A stretch of DNA of 30,037 bases from Candidatus Atribacteria bacterium (GTDB taxonomy: Bacteria; Bipolaricaulota; Bipolaricaulia; UBA7950; UBA9294), in NCBI GenBank assembly GCA_004525685.1, contig SPBW01000007.1, positions 1 through 30,037 of the forward strand. The letters run 5' to 3'. The position numbers and the translations under genes are program-made. Of the stretch, positions 1 to 7,157 are shown piece by piece; within the stretch, counting starts at the first letter, position 1, and every line of letters begins with the position of its first letter. Below the pieces are notes generated by a model, which worked only from the letters and a program-made list of their open reading frames with translations, searched no databases and had not been told where the DNA came from.

Positions 1-188
1 GAGCCCTTGTCTCGCCAAGCCGACTTTTCGCGGGATGCAGTCCCCATTGACGAGGGGCTGTGCTCTCCTTGCATGATTCCTGGTGGACGCTGCTCCGAAG
101 CTGTCCTTCGGATACTGCAGTCACGCCGTCCCGCTGCGTGCCGGTCAAGTCCCTCCTAGCAGAAGGGTAGGCTGAGCGAACAGAACCC
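1..188. other. left-edge stretch with no assignable gene
   Basis: Nothing here is recognised with confidence. A plus-strand frame is open from base 1 to a TAG at 157-159 (52 codons, with a CSPC motif) and could be the tail of a gene entering from the left. On the minus strand an ATG at 82 preceded by an AGGA-like site opens a frame running off the left edge, in the right place to follow the phoU-like gene. A 7-bp hairpin (94-100 with 106-112, loop CTGTC) is present. None of these outweighs the others. Confidence 0.2.
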
Positions 189-1181
189 TCAGCGTCGTCG
201 GGTGCCTGGAGTGTCCAAGGCGTTCTCAGCGATGTTGAAGCCATACTCTGCGATGCGTAGCAAGCTATCCAAAGCAATACTGATTGCAGACGCTTTGTCC
301 GGCTGACTCGCGGAAGCAATACTGCGGGCCGTAGAGAAGAAGCAGCTCTGTTGTTCGCGAAGCTCCAAGACCTGATTTGCAAGGTCAGTATCGCGGGCAA
401 TGAAGGCATTGACAGCTGACTTGAGTATCTCTCCCGAGCCTTTGGAACGTTCGCGGATTTCTTTGGTGACCTCTTTCACTGCAGGTGCTCCCATGGCCAG
501 GGCAGCCTCTGATATCTTGGCAGCATGATCCGCGACGCGCTCTAGCTGATCGGCGACTTCGTGGTGGTGCATAAACTGGAGTCGTGACATGCCGCAATCA
601 TCTTCTGTCATCAGATCTCGAAGCAGCAAACTGAACTGCCTGGCAACCAGCATCACCAAACGATCAATGTCGCGATCACGCTCGACGACATCATGGGCCA
701 GCTCCTCATCGTGTTCGCAGAACGCGGCCACGGCGTCGGTGAGCATCGCGTTGGTAATGTCGAATATCCGATCGATGGTCTTGCCTACTGGAAAGTCCTT
801 AATGTTGACCAAGGAATGTAGAACGATAAGTTGGTGCGTCTCCTCGAAGATCTCCAGGCCGAGCAGGCGTTGTGAGATCTCGCGAACCATGCGCCGCTGC
901 TCAGGGCGGATGCGATCACCCCGCACGGAAATAATGCCGTAGCCGCCGTTGTACCGGGAGATCATTTCGCGTTGGAGTCGGTCGAAGGTCCAGTCATGCA
1001 GGTCGATGATGCATCGATTCGCCTCTGCCACGCTGTCGGGAACAACGAGAAGCGCCCCTGAATCATTGGGGATCAAGTCAACTTCTGATCCTGTCGTGAT
1101 TCCGGCACCCTCAGCCCACTGCTTGGGCAGGGTGACGAAGTAGGTCGAGCCTCCCGTCTTCTGTACTTTCCGTGTGTACAT
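189..1181 (-). CDS. AbrB-domain PhoU-like phosphate-signalling regulator
   Basis: Predicted cytoplasmic regulator of 330 residues. Residues 1-50 form an AbrB/SpoVT-type swapped-hairpin DNA-binding domain (start MYTRKVQKTGGSTYFVTLP). The rest is helical and rich in acidic and His residues, as in PhoU proteins, with a metal-binding-like stretch around MHHHEVADQLERVADH. PhoU proteins modulate phosphate transport and signalling; the AbrB-PhoU fusion is most common in archaea and in some deep-branching bacteria, where targets are poorly known. I chose the ATG at 1181 because GGAGG sits four bases upstream; an in-frame ATG at 1196 is possible. No pst transporter or phoR/phoB gene is in the window, so a phosphate role rests on family only. 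It is divergent from the small membrane protein gene. Confidence 0.8.
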   Translation of the reverse strand: MYTRKVQKTGGSTYFVTLPKQWAEGAGITTGSEVDLIPNDSGALLVVPDSVAEANRCIIDLHDWTFDRLQREMISRYNGGYGIISVRGDRIRPEQRRMVREISQRLLGLEIFEETHQLIVLHSLVNIKDFPVGKTIDRIFDITNAMLTDAVAAFCEHDEELAHDVVERDRDIDRLVMLVARQFSLLLRDLMTEDDCGMSRLQFMHHHEVADQLERVADHAAKISEAALAMGAPAVKEVTKEIRERSKGSGEILKSAVNAFIARDTDLANQVLELREQQSCFFSTARSIASASQPDKASAISIALDSLLRIAEYGFNIAENALDTPGTRRR

Positions 1182-1366
1182 GGTTCCTCCAGTCAAACAG
1201 CGCAGATTTCATATCCTATAGCAATCTACGGAGAGGAGCAATTGATTGCATACGAACCGCCAAGACTATGGCAGTTACACTAACTCTCGATCATTCAGTA
1301 GAGGCATTCGCTTCTTGCAGATGGGAAGGATTGCTATGTCCAACGCTTCAGAAGACGAGGTGGTCG

Positions 1367-1591
1367 ATGCTCAAGATTGGATATGCACTCATGCTTGTCG
1401 CAGGTGCGGGGATTGTCGGATTTGCTGGCTACCATGTGGTGATGTCTCTGCTTCGAACATCGGGTATCAGTCTGTTCCTCAAGGTGCTCATTCTGGTTGC
1501 CGGAGCAGGCGTACTCCTGACCTTGGGCGGACTCATCATCGAGCGACGAAAGGAGAGGAAATATGATCCTCGTAACGACGAATCAGATTGA
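1367..1591 (+). CDS. small two-helix membrane protein, unknown function
   Basis: A 74-residue protein with two hydrophobic segments (about residues 5-27 and 37-56) joined by a short loop, then a charged tail rich in Arg, Lys, Asp and Glu. This suggests a hairpin inner-membrane protein with the tail in the cytoplasm. I do not recognise a family. The frame is open further upstream, but ATG 1367 has a GAGG site six bases before it and begins right at the first membrane helix. A competing frame (ATG 1336) overlaps it but looks like Cys/Arg-rich shadow translation. It overlaps the next gene by 29 bases and the two are probably co-transcribed. Confidence 0.6.
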   Translation: MLKIGYALMLVAGAGIVGFAGYHVVMSLLRTSGISLFLKVLILVAGAGVLLTLGGLIIERRKERKYDPRNDESD

Positions 1592-1889
1592 AGGAAGACC
1601 GATCGTTGAGACGCTCGGTCTGGTACGAGGTAACACCATTCGGGCGCGCCATATCGGCCGTGACATCATGGCAGGACTACGCACGATCGTGGGCGGAGAA
1701 ATCAAGGAGTACACGGTCATGCTAGGACAAGCGCGTGATCAAGCCATCGAGCGGATGATGAATCAAGCCGAGAAACTCGGAGCCAATGCCATTGTCGGCG
1801 TGCGGTTTACGACATCTCAAACGATGTCGGGCGCTGCGGAGATTCTGGCCTATGGTACGGCTGTCCGCGTCCAGGGGAGCACGAGATAG
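1563..1889 (+). CDS. YbjQ/UPF0145 family protein
   Basis: A 108-residue soluble protein of the YbjQ (UPF0145) family, a small compact fold of unknown or putative metal-binding function. Visible family features are the N-terminal ILVTTNQIEG strand, the GLVRGNTIRARHIGRDI segment, the helix with ARDQAIERMMNQAEKLGANA and the strand AIVGVRFTT. Length is normal for the family. An AGGAGAGG site sits four bases before ATG 1563. It overlaps the end of the small membrane protein gene, so the pair is translationally coupled. A perfect hairpin lies 19 bases after the stop codon, shared with the convergent malic enzyme gene. Confidence 0.85.
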   Translation: MILVTTNQIEGRPIVETLGLVRGNTIRARHIGRDIMAGLRTIVGGEIKEYTVMLGQARDQAIERMMNQAEKLGANAIVGVRFTTSQTMSGAAEILAYGTAVRVQGSTR

Positions 1890-1908
1890 GAGGACATGCA
1901 GCAAAGGA

Positions 1909-1945
1909 AAGACCGTCTCACGTACTTTGAACGTGAGACGGTCTT
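1909..1945 (-). terminator. perfect hairpin between convergent genes, likely terminator of the 17-gene minus-strand run
   Basis: A perfect 15-bp stem (1909-1923 with 1931-1945) closed by a 7-base loop. Read on the minus strand it begins 18 bases after the malic enzyme stop and is followed by a T-rich stretch (TTTCCTTTG), as expected for an intrinsic terminator of the long operon. Read on the plus strand it follows the YbjQ gene but has no T run, so termination that way would be weaker. Confidence 0.7.
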
Positions 1946-1963
1946 GGGCGCCTTGGATGGTCG

Positions 1964-3334
1964 TTAGCGTAGCTTGGATTCTGGTAGTGGAGCTATGACG
2001 CCTGCCTGCATGAGCGCCTGCGTCTCCTTCTGAGCACGAAGGATCTTCTCCGTGGCTTCGGCACGCAGTTCGTCTGCTGTCAGGATGCGTCGGGCGATGC
2101 CTTGCTCGATAGCCTTTAGTCCAACATCCACAGCCTCATTAATGAACACGTCGGTCTCCATCATGGTGGGAACGATGTATTCCTCATGCAGCCCCTTGGC
2201 TTCAGCTGTCTTGGCGATAGAATAGGCCGCGGCAATGGCCATCTCGTCGGTGATGGTCTTGGCAAAAACATCGAGTGTGCCTCGGAAGATGCCTGGGAAC
2301 CCGATCGAGTTGTTGATCTGATTGGGAAAATCAGAGCGACCGGTTCCCACAATGCGAACGCCTGCTTCCAGCGCTTCCCAGGGCCAAATCTCAGGAATGG
2401 GATTGGCCATCACGAAGGCGATCGCGTCCTCGTTCATGGCGGTGAGCCATTCCTTCTTGATCGTGTCGGGGCCGGGCTTGGAGGCTGCGATCAACACATC
2501 GGCACCGGCGATGGCTTCAGCCATGTCTCCGGTTCGACCTTCGGCATTGGTCTCTAGGGCATATTGCCACTTGTAGGGATTGTTGCCCTTGTCGGCCTCC
2601 AAATCCTCTCGTCCTGCATGCAAAATGCCCTTGGAGTCGACCAGGATGATGTTGCCTGCCGGCACGCCGGCTCGGATGAGGATGCGCACGAACGCAATGT
2701 TGGCTGCTCCCGAGCCGATCACGGCATACGTGACCTTGTTCAGCTCCTTGCCAACGAGTTTGACGGCGTTGATGACGCCAGCCAGCGTAATGGCGGCCGT
2801 ACCTTGCTGGTCGTCGTGCCATACGGGGATGTCGAGCTCTTCGCGCAGTCGATCAAGGATGTAGAAGCATTTTGGATTCGAGAAATCTTCGAGATTGATC
2901 CCGCCAAACCCGGGAGCAATCCACTTGACGGCCTGGATAATCTCATCGGGATCCTGTGTGTCGAGTACGATGGGAAACGCGCCGACACCGCCCAGGTACT
3001 TAAACAGCAGAGCCTTTCCCTCCATCACCGGGAGTCCTGCCATGGGGCCGATGTTGCCCAATCCAAGGACGCGAGAGCCGTCTGAAACGACGGCCACGGC
3101 ATTGGCCTTGTTGGTGTACTCATATGCCTTGGATGGATCTGCCTGAATCTCCCTGCATGGCGCGGCAACGCCCGGAGTGTACCAGATACCGAAATCGTCG
3201 AAGCTGTTGATTGAACACTTCAGCGTTGTCTCGATCTTGCCGCGATAGAACGCATGCATGCCCGGTGCCTTCTTCCCGGGGAGCTTGGCTCTCTCGATTC
3301 GTTCTTCAGCTGTTAGATGACTCTCCGACACCAT
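1964..3334 (-). CDS. malic enzyme (oxaloacetate-decarboxylating malate dehydrogenase)
   Basis: Interconverts malate with pyruvate + CO2 using NAD(P). The 456 residues are a complete malic enzyme core without the phosphotransacetylase-like tail of large bacterial forms. Key features: the WYTPGVA motif with catalytic Tyr52, the GLGNIGP...VMEGKA segment with Lys107, metal ligands in NLEDF (Glu149, Asp150) and DDQQGTA (Asp174/175), and the nucleotide motif GSGAA at 207-211. The usual DDQHGT is DDQQGT here, a variant seen in some bacterial enzymes. NAD versus NADP preference is not decidable. ATG 3334 is preceded by AGGAGACC, and the homologous sequence begins there. Last gene of the run, 32 bases after fumarase beta; next to fumarase it could feed malate from pyruvate by reductive carboxylation, though decarboxylation is the commoner physiological direction. 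Confidence 0.93.
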   Translation of the reverse strand: MVSESHLTAEERIERAKLPGKKAPGMHAFYRGKIETTLKCSINSFDDFGIWYTPGVAAPCREIQADPSKAYEYTNKANAVAVVSDGSRVLGLGNIGPMAGLPVMEGKALLFKYLGGVGAFPIVLDTQDPDEIIQAVKWIAPGFGGINLEDFSNPKCFYILDRLREELDIPVWHDDQQGTAAITLAGVINAVKLVGKELNKVTYAVIGSGAANIAFVRILIRAGVPAGNIILVDSKGILHAGREDLEADKGNNPYKWQYALETNAEGRTGDMAEAIAGADVLIAASKPGPDTIKKEWLTAMNEDAIAFVMANPIPEIWPWEALEAGVRIVGTGRSDFPNQINNSIGFPGIFRGTLDVFAKTITDEMAIAAAYSIAKTAEAKGLHEEYIVPTMMETDVFINEAVDVGLKAIEQGIARRILTADELRAEATEKILRAQKETQALMQAGVIAPLPESKLR

Positions 3335-3366
3335 GTTGGTCTCCTTTGATCGATCGCGCCGTCTGT

Positions 3367-3969
3367 CTAGGACGCATTGATGCGCGCCATGATGGCCTTT
3401 ACGTTCTCTGCGATCGTGGGTTCGAGATCTTTGTAGAGATTGCCCCCGGCTGAATCCATCGTGACCAAGAGCGGACCGAAAGCCTTGACCTTGAAGAACC
3501 ACGCCGCTTCCGGCATGCCGAGCTCGTCCAGCCATTCCACACCCTCGACGGACTCGATTCGTTTGGCGGCCAGCGCGCCAGCACCTCCAGTATAGTGTGC
3601 GTACACGGCACCGACGGATTTCAGGGCCGCCTGGGTGCGGTCGCCCATGCCACCCTTGCCGATGATGATGGGAGGGCGAAACATCTCTAGATACTTGTCC
3701 TCGAAGATCTCCATTCGAATGGATGTGGTGGGACCCGCAGCGATGACACGCCAACCGCCATCTTGCTTCGCCACGACAGGGCCGCAGTGGAACAGCGCCA
3801 TTTGCGACGGATCGAATGGGATGCCCTCGCCAGATTCTTGCTTCTCCATCATCAAGAGATGTGCTTCATCGCGCGCTGTGAAGATGGTTCCCGTGAGGAA
3901 GAGAATGTCTCCGACGCGAAGCTTTCGTGCTGCAGCCTCATCAATCGGCAAAGTCAGGTCGCGTCTCAT
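3367..3969 (-). CDS. fumarate hydratase class I, beta subunit
   Basis: C-terminal half of a two-subunit, oxygen-sensitive class I fumarase (fumarate + water to malate). The 200 residues carry the family motifs GPTTSIRME, a glycine-rich IIIGKGGMG, and the HYTGGAGALAAKRI and MDSAGGNLY segments of the beta domain. ATG 3969 overlaps the alpha stop as ATGA, so translation is coupled. The frame is open further upstream but that part lies inside alpha and is not homologous. The family also contains L-tartrate dehydratase; its place between malic enzyme and fumarate reductase makes fumarase much the better reading. Confidence 0.92.
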   Translation of the reverse strand: MRRDLTLPIDEAAARKLRVGDILFLTGTIFTARDEAHLLMMEKQESGEGIPFDPSQMALFHCGPVVAKQDGGWRVIAAGPTTSIRMEIFEDKYLEMFRPPIIIGKGGMGDRTQAALKSVGAVYAHYTGGAGALAAKRIESVEGVEWLDELGMPEAAWFFKVKAFGPLLVTMDSAGGNLYKDLEPTIAENVKAIMARINAS

Positions 3970-4835
3970 GAATTGATCACCTCTGCCGTTCCGTCCGCGT
4001 TCAGACGCACACGTGCTCGTCGATTTGCCCAGCATTGCACGAGGATTCCCAAAGGCAGCGACGCAGGATGCCGATGGGCAACCTCTACGTGCACGGCAAG
4101 ACACGTCGTCGCTCCCCCGACGCCCATAGGACCTACGCCAGTCATATTCAGGTACTCCAGCAACTCACGCTCCAACGCGGCAACTTCGGGGTCGACATGG
4201 TGGGATCCGATTTCGCGAAGCACGGCTTTCTTGCCTAGTTTCAATGCGATGTCGGCGCCTCCGCCAATGCCCAAGCCGATGATTGTGGGTGGGCATGGCT
4301 TGCCTCCGCAGGCAACGATATGTTCTACGACTGCCTTCTTGATGCCCTTTTGTCCCACGCCAGGAGGCAGCATCTTGAGCGCCGACATGTTCTCGCTGCC
4401 TCCACCCTTGGGCAAGACGGTAATGACAACGCTGTCTCCCTCGACAAGCTCCCAATTGATGAAGGGCATGAAACGGCCCGAGTTGTCTCCTGGATTCCTG
4501 CCAGTGAACGGATCCACAGTATTGGGACGCAGGGGGATGTCGGCAGTGGCTTGTGCCACGGCTTCGCCAATCCATCCCTTCAGATCCTTGAGGAATGGGC
4601 TTTCTACGCCCGCTTCCACGAAGAACGTCTGAATCCCCGTGTCTTGACACATAGGGATGGATCCCTCACGAGCAATGGCGACGTTCTCCAGGATGGCATC
4701 CAGTTGCGCTGCTCCCATGGACGAGGTCTCACGCTCTCGTGCTTCTAGTAGGGCCCTGACAACATCTTGAGGCAGCTCAGTTGCTGCCTGTTTGAGCGCG
4801 GCGCCCAACGCCGCAGCAAGGGTCATCGATCCCAT
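3966..4835 (-). CDS. fumarate hydratase class I, alpha subunit
   Basis: The [4Fe-4S]-binding half of class I fumarase, 289 residues. Cys63 in the PMCQDTG motif is a cluster ligand; further conserved Cys lie in the ACGGKPCPPT region and in GGATTCLA, and the GLGIGGGAD motif is intact. Class I fumarases depend on an exposed cluster and suit anaerobes. The start ATG at 4835 shares its A with the korB stop (TGATG), a one-base overlap; an internal ATG four codons later is an alternative. In a reductive pathway it dehydrates malate to fumarate for the reductase encoded upstream in the same run. Confidence 0.93.
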   Translation of the reverse strand: MGSMTLAAALGAALKQAATELPQDVVRALLEARERETSSMGAAQLDAILENVAIAREGSIPMCQDTGIQTFFVEAGVESPFLKDLKGWIGEAVAQATADIPLRPNTVDPFTGRNPGDNSGRFMPFINWELVEGDSVVITVLPKGGGSENMSALKMLPPGVGQKGIKKAVVEHIVACGGKPCPPTIIGLGIGGGADIALKLGKKAVLREIGSHHVDPEVAALERELLEYLNMTGVGPMGVGGATTCLAVHVEVAHRHPASLPLGILVQCWANRRARVRLNADGTAEVINS

Positions 4836-5731
4836 CAGATCTCCTTCTTCAACGTTGAAGGCTTCTCGAACTGATTCTTCTCTACCACCAGTTCGTTGTA
4901 CAAGTCGAGGTACGTCGGACGTGGCTCATCGACGAAGCAGCCGACGACAATTTCCTTGCCTGGGTGGATGCCCGCATGTCTGGGGTCTGATCCGTGGCGA
5001 ATAACGGTGTTCTCCTGGTAGTAGCGCAGCTCATCCAATCCGTCACCGATCTTATTCCGGCGGCCGTAGTTGGTAGGACAAGGCGAAATAATCTCCACAA
5101 ACGAGAAGCCGGGGCGTTTGAGCGCTTCGATCATCGCTTCTTTCACGCGACGTGCATCTAGACTAGTCCAGCGAGCCACATACACGGCACCGCACGAAGC
5201 AGCCAAGTAGGGAAGATTGAATGGATTCTCGAAGTTGCCGTAGGGCGCGGTGGTCCCTTTCTGCCCGATGGGTGTGGTCGGACCAAACTGCCCGCCCGTC
5301 ATGCCGTAATTGAAGTTGTTGACACACAGCACGGTCATGTTGACGTTGCGGCGAGCGGCATGGATGAAGTGGTTGCCACCGATCGCAAACAAGTCGCCGT
5401 CGCCTGAAATGACGACAACCTTCTTCTCGGGGCGAACGACTGCCAAGCCCGTTGCAAAGGCGATGGCACGGCCGTGCGTCGTGTGATACGAGTCGAGATT
5501 CAAATACCCGGCAGCTCGACCGGTACAACCAATACCCGATACGACGCCCACATCGGCATCGGTCCAATGCATTTCGTCAAGGGCGTAGGTGAAGCAAGAA
5601 AGCGTCGTTCCCAGGCCGCACCCCGAGCACCAGATGTGCGGCAGCCGATCCATGCGCAGGTACTTTTCCATCGGATGCCTAGCATCGTTGAGAAGTTCCG
5701 GCGTCGGCAAGGACTTGGACTTAACCGGCAT
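4835..5731 (-). CDS. korB: 2-oxoglutarate:ferredoxin oxidoreductase, beta subunit (TPP-binding)
   Basis: Thiamine-diphosphate subunit of 2-oxoacid:ferredoxin oxidoreductase, 298 residues. It shows the WCSGCG cluster motif (Cys35, Cys38), the TPP/Mg motif GDGDLFAIGGN at 110-120 and NNFNYGMTGGQ at 138-148. These sequences match the Kor (2-oxoglutarate) branch better than pyruvate or branched-chain enzymes. The reaction is 2-oxoglutarate + CoA + oxidised ferredoxin to succinyl-CoA + CO2 + reduced ferredoxin, reversible when ferredoxin is very reduced. ATG 5731 overlaps the end of korA by 11 bases; the longer open frame upstream lies inside korA and is not homologous. Confidence 0.93.
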   Translation of the reverse strand: MPVKSKSLPTPELLNDARHPMEKYLRMDRLPHIWCSGCGLGTTLSCFTYALDEMHWTDADVGVVSGIGCTGRAAGYLNLDSYHTTHGRAIAFATGLAVVRPEKKVVVISGDGDLFAIGGNHFIHAARRNVNMTVLCVNNFNYGMTGGQFGPTTPIGQKGTTAPYGNFENPFNLPYLAASCGAVYVARWTSLDARRVKEAMIEALKRPGFSFVEIISPCPTNYGRRNKIGDGLDELRYYQENTVIRHGSDPRHAGIHPGKEIVVGCFVDEPRPTYLDLYNELVVEKNQFEKPSTLKKEI

Positions 5732-6878
5732 GAGCGAACACCTCCTCGATAGCTTCCAGAATGACCGCCGGATCGTGAATGTCCCCTCCGGCGTGTGGAA
5801 CCGATCGAACCACTGCGTCTCCACGTACGACGCGATCGACCTCCAGAACGATCTGTCCCAAGTTGATCTCGGGGACGACGAATCCGGTTACGCGTTGGGC
5901 CATCGACTTCACGATCGCTTCAGGGAACGGCCATACTGTGATCAACCGCAGCATTCCCACCTTCAGCCCCTTGTCGCGTGCGAGATTCAGTGCGCCTAGC
6001 GACGTTCGTGCGGAGATGCCATACGTCACGATAATGACGTCGGCATCTTCTGTCGCAGTCTCCTCGACTCGAATGATGTCATCGCTGTTCGCGGCGATCT
6101 TCTCTTTCAAGCGCACGACGAGTTGATGTTGTGTCTCGGCATTCAACACAGGATAGCCACGTTCGTCATGTGTCAGGCCCGTGACATGAACCTTGTACCC
6201 GTCGCCGAACGATGGCATCCCTTCGGGAACGAGATTCGGCCCCGGCTTGTATAGCTGGAACTCGCCCGGAGGCAAGGACGGCTTCTTCCGCTCCACGACT
6301 TCGATCTTGTCTGGGTCGATGTCCACACGTTCATACATGTGGCCGACAACCTCGTCAGACATCACGAGCACGGGCAGGCGATAGGTTTCAGCTAGATTGA
6401 AGGCATGGACTGTCAGCTCGAACGATTCCTGCGGAGACGATGGAACCAAGGCGATCACGCCGTAGTCGCCATGAGATCCCCAGCGCGCCTGCATCATGTC
6501 CGCTTGACCGACGAGGGTTGGAAGGCCGGTGCTTGGTCCTCCGCGTTGAATATTGATCAGTACGCAAGGCGTTTCGGTCATCATGCCCAATCCGAGGTTC
6601 TCCATCATGAGGGAGAATCCAGGGCCCGACGTAGCCGTCATCGCCTTGGCGCCGCCCCACGCGCCGCCCAGGACGGCGGCCAGAGACGAGATCTCGTCTT
6701 CCATTTGGATGAACACGCCGCCGACTTCCGGGAGACGAACGGAGATGTGTTCCGCGATCTCCGACTGCGGTGTGATCGGATAGCCTGCGAATAGAGTGCA
6801 TCCGGCGGCGATGGCGCCTTCCGCGCAGGCCTCGTCGCCATTCATGAAATGGGTGCCGGCAAGGATTCGCTTACCCAT
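5721..6878 (-). CDS. korA: 2-oxoglutarate:ferredoxin oxidoreductase, alpha subunit
   Basis: Alpha subunit of Kor, 385 residues, containing the pyrimidine-binding TPP domain and the C-terminal domain II. Diagnostic segments are GNEACAEGAI-like (here NGDEACAEGAIAAG), the FAGYPITPQSEI motif, MEDEIS and ATSGPGFSLM, and IQRGGPSTGLPT. Length is normal for KorA. ATG 6878 overlaps the end of korD by 8 bases. It works with KorB, the ferredoxin subunit KorD and the gamma subunit KorC; KorC is encoded about 9 kb upstream in the same run, after sucCD. Substrate assignment to 2-oxoglutarate rests on sequence type and on the succinyl-CoA synthetase and fumarase neighbours. Confidence 0.94.
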   Translation of the reverse strand: MGKRILAGTHFMNGDEACAEGAIAAGCTLFAGYPITPQSEIAEHISVRLPEVGGVFIQMEDEISSLAAVLGGAWGGAKAMTATSGPGFSLMMENLGLGMMTETPCVLINIQRGGPSTGLPTLVGQADMMQARWGSHGDYGVIALVPSSPQESFELTVHAFNLAETYRLPVLVMSDEVVGHMYERVDIDPDKIEVVERKKPSLPPGEFQLYKPGPNLVPEGMPSFGDGYKVHVTGLTHDERGYPVLNAETQHQLVVRLKEKIAANSDDIIRVEETATEDADVIIVTYGISARTSLGALNLARDKGLKVGMLRLITVWPFPEAIVKSMAQRVTGFVVPEINLGQIVLEVDRVVRGDAVVRSVPHAGGDIHDPAVILEAIEEVFAHAG

Positions 6879-7149
6879 GGTTCACATCCTCATTCCCAAC
6901 CTCTGGGTCCGTCTTCTCGCTCCAGATGGCGAAGTCGGGACAGATCAGCTCGCAGAAGGTGCAGTTGACGCAGCCCTCCGCGTCAGCCACTGTGGGCGCG
7001 TAGTACCCCTTCGCATTGAAATGCTTGGATCGCTCCAACACCTGCTTGGGGCAGAACTCGATGCAGAAATTGCACCCTTTGCACTGGTCTTCCTGAATGT
7101 AGAGGAAGCCAAGCTTCGTCTTCCACCGTTTGGTGACTGCGGTTGCCAT
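6871..7149 (-). CDS. korD: 2-oxoglutarate:ferredoxin oxidoreductase, delta (ferredoxin-like) subunit
   Basis: A 92-residue 2x[4Fe-4S] ferredoxin-like subunit. Ligands are Cys23, 26, 29, 33 (CKGCNFCIEFCP) and Cys60, 63, 66, 70 (CVNCTFCELICP). The short basic N-terminus and order korD-korA-korB are typical of four-subunit Kor enzymes, where this subunit wires the TPP site to soluble ferredoxin. ATG 7149 follows a GGAGG-like site and lies 8 bases after the frdA stop, so the kor genes continue directly from the fumarate reductase genes. Confidence 0.93.
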   Translation of the reverse strand: MATAVTKRWKTKLGFLYIQEDQCKGCNFCIEFCPKQVLERSKHFNAKGYYAPTVADAEGCVNCTFCELICPDFAIWSEKTDPEVGNEDVNHG

Positions 7150-7157
7150 CGCTCCTC

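Noticed and set aside
130..190. Sequence GGTCAAGTCC followed by AGCAG, recalling SRP RNA domain IV
   Set aside because: The GGAA-type tetraloop and the pairing between the two sides are absent, and no SRP-like stems flank it.
1246..1566. Overlapping plus-strand frame (ATG 1336 with an AAGGA site)
   Set aside because: Composition is Cys/Arg-rich and non-periodic, while the alternative frame gives two clean membrane helices and a normal overlap with the next gene.
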